From Enoplolaimus lenunculus (Eukaryota > Nematoda > Enoplea > Enoplida > Thoracostomopsidae), in contig JASANG010001091.1 of the NCBI GenBank assembly GCA_030248215.1, forward strand, positions 289,497 to 353,496: DNA of 64,000 nucleotides, in the 5' to 3' direction. A model generated the notes under the pieces. The model had not been told where the DNA came from. It saw only the letters and a list, made by a program, of their open reading frames with translations, and did no database searches. Below, piece by piece: positions 43,301 to 56,269 of this stretch. Numbering within the stretch: position 1 is the first letter of the stretch; every line of letters starts with the position of its first letter. The position numbers and the translations under genes are program-made.

Positions 43301-46300
43301 TTCCGATAACATGAGCCGATTTGGATTCTGCAGCGGCATCTGTTCCCTGAAATACAAAGGCGAAACATGTGAATTCACTTATTATTGCGCGGATAAGCGT
43401 TTTATGCTTTGCACTCGGGGGTCGAAAGATGAATGTTCGTCCGAAAAGAATCTCAGGAACTACACTAATTATTAGGGCTACAAGCAATCTAATTTCAGTA
43501 CTGAAAGGTTTTTGGGCACGAGAAATCTGACTAAAGTGATTATACCCCTTCAAAATCGATAACTGAATAGTTAGCTAATAGCCAATTTGCATATTAGCTT
43601 ATTAGTTAAGTGTAAATTAGGACTTTTAAAAATATTTCACTGATTATTAGGATTACAAGCAGCCAAATACAATACTAAAGGGTTTTTGGGTGCGACCAAT
43701 CGGAATAAATTGTTTATAAACTTTCAACACCGATAAATAAACAGTTAGCTAATAACTAATTTGTATATTAGCTTAACTGATAAGCCTAAATTAGTACTTT
43801 CAAAAAACCAATTTTTGAATAGTTAGCTAATAGCTAATTTGCATGTTAGCTTAATTAGCTAACTCTAAGTTAGGACTTTTCAAATTATTTCACTGATTAT
43901 TAGGGTTACTGAAGGGGTTCTGCGTGCGAGGGCGAGCAGTTTGAATAAATTGTTTGTAAACCTCCAAAAGTTCGAGCTTCGCTCAAGTTCTACTACCACT
44001 GGTTGTATACACGGCAGGATCAACCGGATATTAAATTACCAGACACAGCAACCGGATGGTGAATTTGTTATCGAAACCACATGTAAATCGGAATTATTAT
44101 ATGAATGTTATACAGTGGTCGAAGTATTTGATTCACGCAAAAGTCTTATGTTTATGGAAATATGACTGTTGTTACTAGGACGTTTTATTTTATTTCAGTG
44201 ATATATTGAGGCTTTTGACATGCTAGGTAATACAATCGCCTGAAAACGATTAATATATCTATCCACTGCTAAAACTCGTCTTGTGATAATATTTGCGGTC
44301 ATAAGCGTAAAGATTCGGTATCGGGTAGGTTTACACCAAATGGACGAGATTGAAACGTATGCTTCATCTTTGAAAAATACTTAACCTAACCGAATATACG
44401 GTCACTCCCGATCCAGAGTCGGCATATTAAAGAGTATTAACAAACACATAGAACAAATGCGCGACGTTAAAGCTCGCCCTAGTTATTGCGAACTTTCCAG
44501 CGAGGAATATATGGCAACTTATAATACCGGAGCCGAGACCAGACTAGAACTTTGGCATATAAACTCACTTTAACAGTTGCCACGGATGGTGCGCCACTTT
44601 CTTCATCGTCAGACTGTTGTTGTGATGCTAACGTTTTGGTTTTTTGACTTTGTCGTAGCTGCATTCCAGTTGTCTTTGCCGGTGGCTGTGCCCCAGCTAC
44701 TTTGGTATCAGAGCGAGTGCAGACTCCAGATGAGCCCGTGTCTTTAATATCTTTCGCGTTCGAGTCCGCATCAGATTTTAACTGGTCATTACTATCTGTT
44801 TTATCATTACAATCATTTTCGTTTTTCTCATTCTTTTCAACCTCATCTTCAGAATGTAGCTTAGAGTGGTCGGGTCCAGTTTTACCACCTTCAGATGTGG
44901 TACATTTAATCTCGTCTTTGACATCTCCACTCATTTCCTCCGTGTTGTCTTTTTTGCTGACAGGTGTACCGGATCGATCAGGGGTGGCACAGCCGCGTTC
45001 AGCTTTACCTCCTTTCGCTGTTGCTGTAAAATTCTTCATTTTAGCTACCACTCGCGTCGCGCTTCGCGTTACAGCACGTCGAGATTGCACCATTGCTTCT
45101 TTGTAGTATCGTTTCCAGACATCGACAAACGCAAACTGCGTATCACGTACAATTCGCTCTTCGCAATGGTTGAGACCGTGTTTGGCGACAGCTTTCAGCA
45201 GTTGCATATCGTGAATACCATCCAGCCACCAGTCGGGCATACAAAACTCGAGCTTCGGTGCTAACTGTTTGACGCGAAGCTCGAGTTTTGGATGCCGCAG
45301 GGCTGCTCGAATTCGCGTGAGTAACTCGAGCCGTCGTAGGACTTTGTTCGCTTGATCTTCGGTAAGGTTTTCTTCGATCCACAGCGCTTTTTCGTCGTCT
45401 TTCGATAGCGGACGATTTGCAGCTTGCTTACAAGCCGCAATAAACGCTATGTAGTAATCGTTGAGCACTGGGTCAGATTTTGAATCGAGTTTCGCGAGTT
45501 CTTTGAAGCGCTTCCAATCGAGCTGGAACGTTATCGGGTCACACGCGACACCATAGCTCACCAGAGTATCGTAGAACGCGCTACGCTGTTGTGGCGTCCA
45601 TTTCTGTCGCTCTTCCAGTCGTTTTTGTTCCCGTTCTGCTTGCAGCTGTTCAAGTTTTGCAAGTTTTCTCGCTTTTTGTTCTTCACGCAAAAGATTGAGT
45701 TTCGATGCACGTTGTGCGAGCGTGATCAATTTTCGAAACCTACCATTCAGCTCAACGGTTGACGGAAATGCAAAAAGTTCGTCTGTTGCTTCTTGACCAC
45801 TTTCCGATGTCCCGGTCGCTATTGATTGGTCTTCGCTACTTTTCTCCTCAATTACAGGTTTTGCATCCTGTTGATCTTCAGCATTATCTTCCGTTTGTCC
45901 CTCAGTGCCGTCTTGACTTTCGCCGCCACCGGTATCTTCCTCAGTTGTTTCGGCTTTCGATCCACTTTTTGTCTTAATTGGTGGTGTCGGGCCACATTTT
46001 GCTAAAAAACATAAACACGGATCGTCACGGATAGCAATGCTATTTTCGTAGCCGTGCTTGAATGTTCCGATCAACAGCGATTTATCGTCGTCGGCATTCC
46101 ACCATGCTGCCGGTACTTCCGGGTGCCATGGGAGCTGTATGTCAATGTCAGCCGCATTTGCACCGGCGAATATTGCATCTGCATGCTGTCCAATAATTTC
46201 ATGCTTGAGATAATACAATAGCCGAACTCGAAGCAGGACTTTATTCGCGTGTCGGATTAAATGTTTTTGGTACGACGTATCAACAATTAAATTAGGCGGA

Positions 46301-49300
46301 TTGTACATCGCTGATGCCGCCCAACCTTTGTGGTATTGTTCGAGCTGACTATCCGCTTTGCTACCGGATGCCGCAGCGCTAACAGCACTACGCCCTCTTG
46401 GCACCGAAGCGTACAGACCCGACAATAGATTTTTGTTCTTTTCGGTGCAGTCGTCAGAATCGTCTCTTGGGGAAATCAGATCCCATATGAATTCTTTGAT
46501 TTTTTCGTCACCTTGGAAAAACCGCAAGCACTGCAGTAACACTGTTCGCGACAGTTTTTCAAGCTCTTCTTCGTCCATATTTGAAAAACCACACAGCACC
46601 AGCATTTCGGACCAACGACCCCATCCAAGCATACCGACAAATTTTTCAATTTTAAAATAATCTGACCGGCTATGCCCGAATTCAGTTGATTTCTCTTTCG
46701 ACGCTGACGGCAACGTATAATTGTCGTCTACGGCAATTGACGAGCGGTTGCGTGCGTTACGTGTTGATCGACGGCAACCCGCCATCTCGCCGCTATCCGA
46801 ATCTGAATCTGTTTCGCCTCCAGACACGTAGACGCCTTCTTGATGCTGTTGTGCAAACCGATTTTTGCGCTGACGCGGCTCAAGCGTTCCCATCAACGCT
46901 TTATCTTTGTTGCCGCCCGTCGCCGCTCCGTCTTCGATATCCGCTTTTTTGGCCCATTTTGACCAAAAATTCGGATCGTTTATATCGATGTCCGAGCGAT
47001 TAGACGTCATCGCGAAGCTCGCTTTAGCGAACGTCGACCCGGACACACCTGCTTGAACGGTGACAGTTCGCGTACGGCGTTGCAAGATTTGGTCGATGTC
47101 TTCTTCACAAAACGCGTCACCCTCGTTTGCTTCGTCCATAATTGCTCCGTAAGCACCCTTGCGCAACAGCTCTTCGATTTCTTTTTTCGACAGCTGATCA
47201 GTGATTCGATTACCACCACCGCCACATCCAGTACCCATCGATTGTAGTACTGCTTTATCGAGACCAAGTTTCAATGACGCTTTATCAAACATTTCACGCT
47301 CGTACGAATTTCGTGTAATCAGCCGGTATACTTTGACGTCTTTACGTTGACCAATACGATGACATCGCGCTTGTGCTTGAAGATCGTTTTGCGGGTTCCA
47401 GTCAGAATCATAAATGACCACAGTATCGGCGGCAGTCAAATTAATACCAAGGCCGCCAGCGCGCGTACACAACAAAAACACAAACCGGTCCGAGTCAGGT
47501 TTACAGTAACGGTCGATGGCTGCCTGGCGTAGGTCGCCCCGAATATTCCCATCGATACGCTCATATGTGAACGATTTTTGTATCAAATAATCTTCGATTA
47601 AATCCAAACATTTGACCATTTGTGAGAATATCAACACTTTGTGGCCAGTCGATTTCAATCGCGGCAGCAATTTGTCGATTAAGACAAGCTTTCCACAGCT
47701 TTGAATCAATGCTTGGGCGTTTGCAAGCTCAGTGGACAGATGTGGATTTGTGTCGTGATAACTGCGGCAAATATCGTCTTCGGCTCCCTTGATCAAAAAC
47801 GGATGATTGCAGCATTTCCGCAACTCCATCATTAAATTCATCAACGACGGAATTGAAGCGCCCCTTGCTAGAAATTCATAATTTCGCTCAAGTATTGCTC
47901 GATAGTATTTCTTCTGAATATTAGTCAATTCAACTTCAATGATTGTTTCTTCTTTTGGTTTCAACGATTTTTCAACGTCTTCTTTTAACCGGCGAAGCAT
48001 CATTGGTTTGAGCAGTTCTTGCAGTTTCGTAACTTGTTCATCGTGCACGAGCGAACCAAACTCGTCCATAAACGACTCGGAGCACGCAAATTGTTTTGGT
48101 TCAAGAAAATGCAACAATGAAAATAGCTCGTCGACACTGTTTTGCAGTGGGGTTCCACTCAACAATACGCGATGAGCGAGCTGATAGCTAGTCAACCCTG
48201 ACATTAGCTTGCATTTCCGATTTTTCAAGCGATGTGCTTCATCAATGATACAGATCAACCACGAGATACTGCTCAGCAGTTCTTGATCAGCGAGTACCAT
48301 TTCGTACGTTGTAATCACCACTTCAAATTTGCATAAATCACTCAACGGCCGTCCGTTGTTGTCTTTATAATACATTTCAAACTGTTGTATCATTTTTCGA
48401 CTCGCATAGGTTCCGTGATAAATGATAACGTTCAAATTACTCCATGTCTCGAATTCGCGATACCAATTGTGGATTGTAGAAAGCGGCGCAATCACTAAAA
48501 ACGGCCCACGTAGCCCGTAGCTTCGAACGCGCTCCAAAAATGCAATAGACTGTATAGTTTTACCGAGACCCATTTCGTCTGCCAAAATACAATTTTGACC
48601 ATTGACCCAACAAAACAGAAGCCAATTGACACCTTCAAGCTGATAATCGCGCAGAGTGTTACCGTTCTTAAATTCTAGTCCAACGCCTTCAATTTTCTTC
48701 CATTGTGTCGGTGAAGGTTTTTTGATCGGCTTCGTATCATGCGGCGGAACAATTTGACGAGCGTGAAAAGCGTCAATTTTGCTTGCATCTACATCTTCGG
48801 CAAGCTCCCAGGTCGATTCTTCGTATGGCAGACCACACCATTTCACCAAGCAGTAAGTTACCCATTTGCCCGTTGGTTCCGCTTTTGAAGATTTTGTTTT
48901 CGCATGGCGCTCGCTTCTGCGCTTAGTTGTTACAGTATTATCGATCTCAGTACTACTACACTCATCGTCCGTTTGCGTTCCTGGTTTCTGTTTTGACATC
49001 ATGTCTTTGGTGAAATTCGGTTTCCCTACATCGTACAATTGACCGTTAAAGTATAATTCACCGGTGTTGACGTACGCTTCCACACTGTCCAACATAAGCT
49101 CAATAAGTTCACGAACAACACATTCATCATCTGAAGAAAGGAATAAACTTGTCAAAATATCAAGTCATTGATGCAACAAGTCAAACCACAGATAAACTGA
49201 AATAGCAGCTTCAGACATTAAAATGTTTATTCCCAAATATACTCAAAATTTTTGAAATTCAAAGCTTTCGCTAGTAGTAGACAAAACTGAAGCTAATATA

Positions 49301-52300
49301 TCTATAAATCTATACGAACATTCATCAAATGATTAGGCGAAATAGGTTACCCAACTTCACCTTTAACAAATATCACTGGATAAAAACTTTAAACGAACTC
49401 GAATACTGGTACTCCCAGCAAACTAATGCTATGTAAATAATTGTTTTAATTATCCTTCGGTAAACTAACAATTAAAACAAACAGCAACTCGAAAAATTAA
49501 AATTTCAAAGCCCCGCTATACTTACTAGTTGGTTTTGGTCTATTATGCACCCACTGAACAACAACATCCAGTACACGGTCAACTTGAACAAACTCTGGAT
49601 TAAATGGTTCGTCGTAGTCATACTAAAATAGCACGTGCAAAATAATAACTCACCTTCTAACGTGTACATGTAAAAACAAGCAATGATATTCACCTTTTAC
49701 GCTTGAAAGCGATACTGAACATACAGAGTTTCAAATAGCGAATCAAAAGCAATACAGTTCCTAAACTTAAAAACACTCACCCCCACAATAATGCCGCGTT
49801 CGCATTTCTCAAGAAACCGTCGAATTTTTGGCATCAGCCGCTTATCGCCAGCCTCTAATTCTTCAAGTGTTTTCCACTCGCAATGCAGATATGAACTAAA
49901 ACAGAGACAAACTAAATTATATAAGAATTACCAGGCCTGCCTGCTTCCACTTTCAAAAATAAACGATGGACCTGTACCTGACAAAACCCTCATAATCGCG
50001 CGTTCAAACGTACCATGTTGGTAGAGTCTGAAAAGGCTGACTACAACAGCTTTTTGGCAGAATAACTCGCAAAAAACATAGATCTTAACTTACTAATTAC
50101 GATATTTGACAAAAAATTCTTCGACCCCTTCTGAACAATCTTCGTTGTTGGCGCTTTGCCGACTGGCGCGACCTGTTGATTCACCTCGGATACGAGATGC
50201 CATAATTTTTTCAACAATGTGCCGCTCTTCATCGTTTGGATCATCCTATAAAGAACAAAATTGTTACGTAACACAATGCAGTTAACACATAGTCAAATAC
50301 CATAGCTTAATTTATTTAAAGCCTTATATACAGACACGAGCGTACGTATTAGGATCAGACAACGTAAGATATAGAAGAGTCATATCACATTTCCCAACTG
50401 TGCCGGACGCCCCACGCGCAGCTAGACACCTCCGCTATGCATTGCTATCAGAAATATAGGCAAAATATATCAGGTGGCACGCGGCGGCGTGAGAAATTTT
50501 TAATAAAAATTTTAACCGTACTGCACACCGGCGATCTGCGACGAAGGGCGAGTATAGCGCAACCCTAATTCTAACAATAAAGTAGTTTAATTTTAAAACT
50601 TTTAACTGACCACAAATAGCATAGACATCGCGTCTGGTTCACCGTTTCCACGTCCATTTCGGCCATTGCTATCAGCAGTATCGTCGTCTGACAAAATAGA
50701 ATCCCAAGCGTCTTCGTTATACTTTTTGCGTTTCGTAACACGACCTGACCGACGTGTCTGCAAAAATTGATGCGCAACATAAACTAACATAGTTTCTGTT
50801 TAGAAAGCTTGAATACGTATACGTATTTCTCACACAAAAAGCAAGTTCATTTTGCAATAGTTCACAAAACACCCAATAATTTTTACTTTTGTTTGGTGTC
50901 CAGCTAATTTTGCTGCTAAAATGTACATATTTTACAGGTTTCGCAACTGACTGAGTTTGTGTTGAATTTCACGCCGTTAGTATTTCTACAAAATATTTTA
51001 TTAATGCTGCTATTAGTACCATATTCAAAATGTTTCTCACTGCATCAAGTAGATCGAGCGTTTTGCAATAGCACAGATATAATTACGGAAAATACTATGA
51101 AATCGTGAGGGAACAATGGGGCCGGTAGTCGTTCTCGGCAAAACTCAAATTGGGTTAAGCACTCGGATCCTCAAAACCTGAATTCACTACAATTCCTTAC
51201 ATGTGCAGAATCATCATCGCCAATTTCGTTCTGAGAATCACCACCGGTCTGTGACGCATCTTTACCAATCATTTCGCCTGAATCAGAGTCATTTTGACCT
51301 TCTCGATCTGATTCGTACTCATCGTGACGTTTCGGTCGACGTCTAACAACACGTCGTCGTCTCGAAAATCTATAAAAAGCCAACATACGTTGACTCCTGA
51401 ACTCATCTGCGTCTGCAAATTTCACATTTGGGCACGCTGCGCTATTTTAGGAAGCGGTCAAGCATTTATGTGTAAACCAGATTACGACTTGACAAGCCTA
51501 CTACGAGCTCGGCAAAAATCGACATTCAGCTTCGTATTTCTTGGTATTCGATCACACCAGTCTAGTGCACTGATTGAAGTGGACCCACTAAATCTGCTAC
51601 ATCACTTACTTTAATTTCTTTGTCTTCTTGGATCCGCGTGTCTTTTTCGGTTCGATTGTTGCAAAACTGGGCGGTGCAACCACACGTATTGCTGCTGGTG
51701 TCAAATTACTCTTGTCACATGCTTCTTGCGTACCATCCTTTTCGATAGCAGCAGCAGAATCATCGTTCGATAGCGGTGTTTCCGTCGGTGGCGGTCTTTG
51801 TTTCCTGGGCCGACCTCCTCGATTTTTCTTTGGTGTAACTTCTACAGCACGCATCGTTTCAACACCTTCGATGAGCGTCGCCTCCGAGCTCTTTGCATTA
51901 ACACCTCCGATTGATCCACCAATAATTGTCACGGCGGACTTCGAATTTGCTTCAAAATCCGACGAAACTGATGTTTCGTTGGTCAGAACTATCGATTGCC
52001 CTACCAAACCATTTGCGTTACCTTGACCAGTATTGGGCATTTTCGACGCAGAGCCGATATTCGCTGACACTTTTGACAAACGACGTTGGCCCGACCGCGA
52101 AGATTTTGCTCTTGAACCTACGGCCGCCGTTATTGCATTATTCTGCGATACTTCGTTTTCTGACTTAAATAGCACCGCGCCGTGCTCACTGTTCGCAACA
52201 GCCCCTACTTAAAATACAAAACAATCCTACGATTCGAACTAAACGACTACACAGCAAAGAGCACAGATTGCTCCAAACTACATAAATTGTTATATGCAAA

Positions 52301-55300
52301 CTGCTACTATCACTACAAGCAATGTACGTGGCTTCTACACCAACAAAAAATATGTAAAAGCCAAAAAACTAGACATTCATACGATGGCTCCTAATTGTAT
52401 GCAAACTAACTTCCCGCTGTCACAAACACTGCTGATTTTTTGTAAGGTAACGTTTTATGATTATACAAAAAAAACTAAAACAACATACCTCCATTCGTAA
52501 CTGCCACCCCTCGATCAACCAAATTCGTGTTGTCGCCTAATTCCGACTGTTTCTGTGCCCGCCGTCCTCGTCGTCTTCGCTTCTTTCCGGGTATTTCCGA
52601 CTGAACCTCGCCTAAGTCCCCATCGCCGCCTATTGTGCCACCATTGAGTTTTGCAACGCCTACTTCATCCGATGTTGAAGGCTGTCGCTTACGTCTTCTG
52701 CGTGGAGTTGGTTTTGGTGTTACGCCATCTTCCGTGACTGTTGTTGCTTTGCGTCTACGTCCGCCTTTTCGTTTAACCGACGGTGTATTTCCAGTCAAAG
52801 GATCTGCCATATGAATACCGCTTCCCGGAGTATTTCCGCCACCTGCGGCAACAGCGTCCGATAATGCTTGAAGTGGCTTCACAGCTCCGGCTGGTGCAGA
52901 CGACGTGAGATACGGTAGACAAATCCCACCGGCACCGGCCATCTGCCCAGTTGGCGATGGAAACATTCCATGACGCATCATCTACAAACAAAAGAAACAT
53001 ATCAATCAATAGGGATGTGCCGATTAATCGGCATCGGTAATAATCGGCAGTTTTCGTGAGTATCGGCATGGGCACTGCAAAAAAATTGCTGATTCTTTGC
53101 CGATACTGTTTGCACTTAACAGTTAGTTTCAATGCTATCAATTTCATTTGTGATCGCATATCACTGTGACCGGTCAGCAAAGCTTATATCTTTCTTGCGT
53201 TTGTGTTTGAAAAAAATTAATTGAAATGAACCGTTCGTCTAAAATTATAATCGTTTATGATGGATAGGGTTTAAGTCTTCATATAATTATGTAATGCAGT
53301 ATCCTATCTGTTCATTAAGCACGGCGTACTAAAGTTGGAATCGGCATCGGTTCGGCAAAAATTTTGGTATCGGCACATCCCTAATATCCAACTCGTAGTG
53401 GAATTCCAACACGTTTCGAGCGAAGCTCGGACCCGCATATTGATAATATATTCAAATGCAATAATCGAAATAGTTAAAAAGCTAATTAGCGAGTATCCTA
53501 CTAATTTGCAAATAGAGAAAGTTTTCTGCGACATTAAGTGTTTTTATCCAAAAACTACGCGAAAGACAGTGCTATAGACCGACAAAAGCAACTGATAAAA
53601 ATATAATGCACTCAAATGGTATAATAACTGGTTAGGTAATATACTAATTCATGCAACCTTTTTGAAAATTGTTGCCAGCCAACAGACACTCTAAATCAAC
53701 ATGATATTTATCAATACAAACTAGTCACAAAATTCTAATTCCGATTCCGAATACAATTCCGGTATAAATTTGTTCTTCCGAGTCCGATTCCGGCATAATG
53801 CAGTTCTGCTTTGCACCTTGCATCCCAGGATAATAAGCAGGCTTTCGAACAAAAAATATTCATCAGAAACCGTTCAACGATTCCTGAGATTTCCCTCGGA
53901 CAAACAACCGACAGACATCCACCTTCCAAACCTCGAATGCAAAACATTAAACGCTTCGCGAAATTCCGATCTTCGCTCAATAAATAAAGTAGTGTAATAA
54001 GTTCTAAATAGAATCCTACAGATCTGTAACGCTGTAGGCCATTTCGACACAGATAATTTCACAGTGATTCTTGAGCAGCAAATAAAGTATTTTACTTTTA
54101 AATTCCGGCTCTGGTTTTTTCTCTGGGCTTCCAGCTGCGACATATATAATTGGGATTGCAACTAGCTGATCATATACTAAGGGTTACGATGTATATACTT
54201 GTCGTAAGACACAGTGCCTCAACATATAATATCGTACGTGAGTAATTCAGGTAAGATACCGCACCGCGATGCACGGTGCCAAAAGGGTGACGAATGGCAT
54301 TAAATAATTAAAAAGTATAGCGCAACCCTTAATCAACAAAACTGTATATATATTTTCTTTCAACCTTTCTAGATAGTTACTAGCTTGCGTACCTGAGGTG
54401 GCGGAGGTGTAGGTTCCGGAGGGTGCGTATAATCATTTGACGCCCCAGGCCCGCCGTCGCGTTGCCCACAGTTGACCGTAAGAACCTGTTGTGTAGGGGT
54501 TGACTGCGGTGGTAGCGGTCCGCCGTGTGGCACTGGTGCCCCGTAAGCAGGTCCTGTACCTGGTATATACGCCCCGTGTGGTCGAACATGACCGCTTACT
54601 GCGGGCACCATTGACCCCGCTAAGCTGCCAGTAGGTGGAATAATTTGAGGCTGCGACGCTGGAGCTGGCGGCACAGTAGCAACTGGACCACATCCGGGGT
54701 TAGTATGCATATGATTCGTGTATGGCATCGGGTAGTACGCGACCGGACGGCCTTGAAACATAGCTACGGTACTAGAATGGCCAGGTTGCTGTAACCGTAC
54801 AGAGCCCGTCATTGGGTTTGGGTACCTTGGCGGATTACCACCAGACTGATCTACATACTGAACCGCAATAGGAGGTGGCCGAGAATTACCGTGGTAGGGT
54901 AGCGTTGCCGCAGGAGGTCCAGGTCCGTACATACCGTGATGGCTCTCAGCATGCAACGGTGGACGCATTGGTAGGACCCCCGGATTATGGCTTACTACTC
55001 CAGCAGTAGCGCTAACTGAGGGTGGGGGTGACGGTAGTGCTTGGACGCTGGAGCTAGACGAATTTACAGGCGCAATTTGGCGGCCAGTAGGATTAACTGG
55101 ACAACGTAGCGTATTCGGTGTCGAGTTTTGTGCAACGCTTGCAGATCCTGGGTGTGATTCCAATGGCGGTTGCTGTGCAGGGTGTTGCGGCATGGGCATT
55201 CGTTGCTGTATTGAATAGCTGCTAGAAACAATAGGCGTATGCGGTGCCATCGAAGATTGATGACTATATTGCCATTGATTTGTTGGTTGGCTGTCAATGA

Positions 55301-56202
55301 TTGGTTTCACCATTGGGGCTGCCGAATTTAACGACTCAGTCGGTACTGCAGGTGATTGCAACTGTGAAGGCTGCGTTGACGACGCTTCGTGAGGCTTTTG
55401 TTCAATATTGTTCAGCGCTGAACTGCTCCGTGGCATATTATGATTTTGGTGGTTATCGGCAGGTGCATTTGCTGTCGCTGCTGCTAGGGTAGCATTAACA
55501 GCTGCGGTCGCAGGCGAAACTTGATTACTGTTTTGAGATTGTGTTCTTGGTTCTATTGCATTTGGCGCATCAGAATGAGCTGTTGACGCTACATCGGTGT
55601 CTATGCTACACATAGGATGATTGGCGCCGGCACCTAATTGCTGAGAAGCCATTTGGTTGTATGATTTATCGACGCCTGCAGCAGCCCGCTCCGGTTTTGA
55701 AGAACCACCAGAATTTAAAATCCCCACTAAATTAGGTGATGTTTTGCAAACCGTCGATGGATTTGGCGAACACGGCATCTGCGGAGGTGCGACACAGATT
55801 GATGATGAAGGACGAGGCGTATTGTTCTTTTTGTTATCAACAGCATTAACGGATATATTAGTCGTGTTGTTGGCAGACGAGTTACTGAGATCGTTACTTT
55901 TAATATGACTACTGTGAGATTCTACGCTGGTGCTTGAATTTTTAATGGTTTGTTTACTACCGCTATCTACGTCAACAGCAGTTGTTGAGTGCAATACATC
56001 TGGTCTCTTTGTAACAGAACTTTGTTGATTCTGTTGCACACCTGTTTCAGCATCGATATTTTTGAGTTCGTTTGAATGTAAGGTCGTTGTTGTAGTATTG
56101 CAGTCAGATGCAGAGTGCGGAACTGAGCTAGTGCTCGTTACAGTCACACTTTCTGGCCTTGTTGATGTATTTCCTATCGGAAAATTTCCCGACTGTAATG
56201 GC

Positions 56203-56269
<67 letters not shown>

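Noticed and set aside
44479-44568. Stop at 44479 as the end of the CHD7 protein
   Set aside because: A strong donor (GTTAAA|GTGAGT) at 44569 precedes it, and in-phase downstream exons carry the two BRK domains expected of this subfamily.
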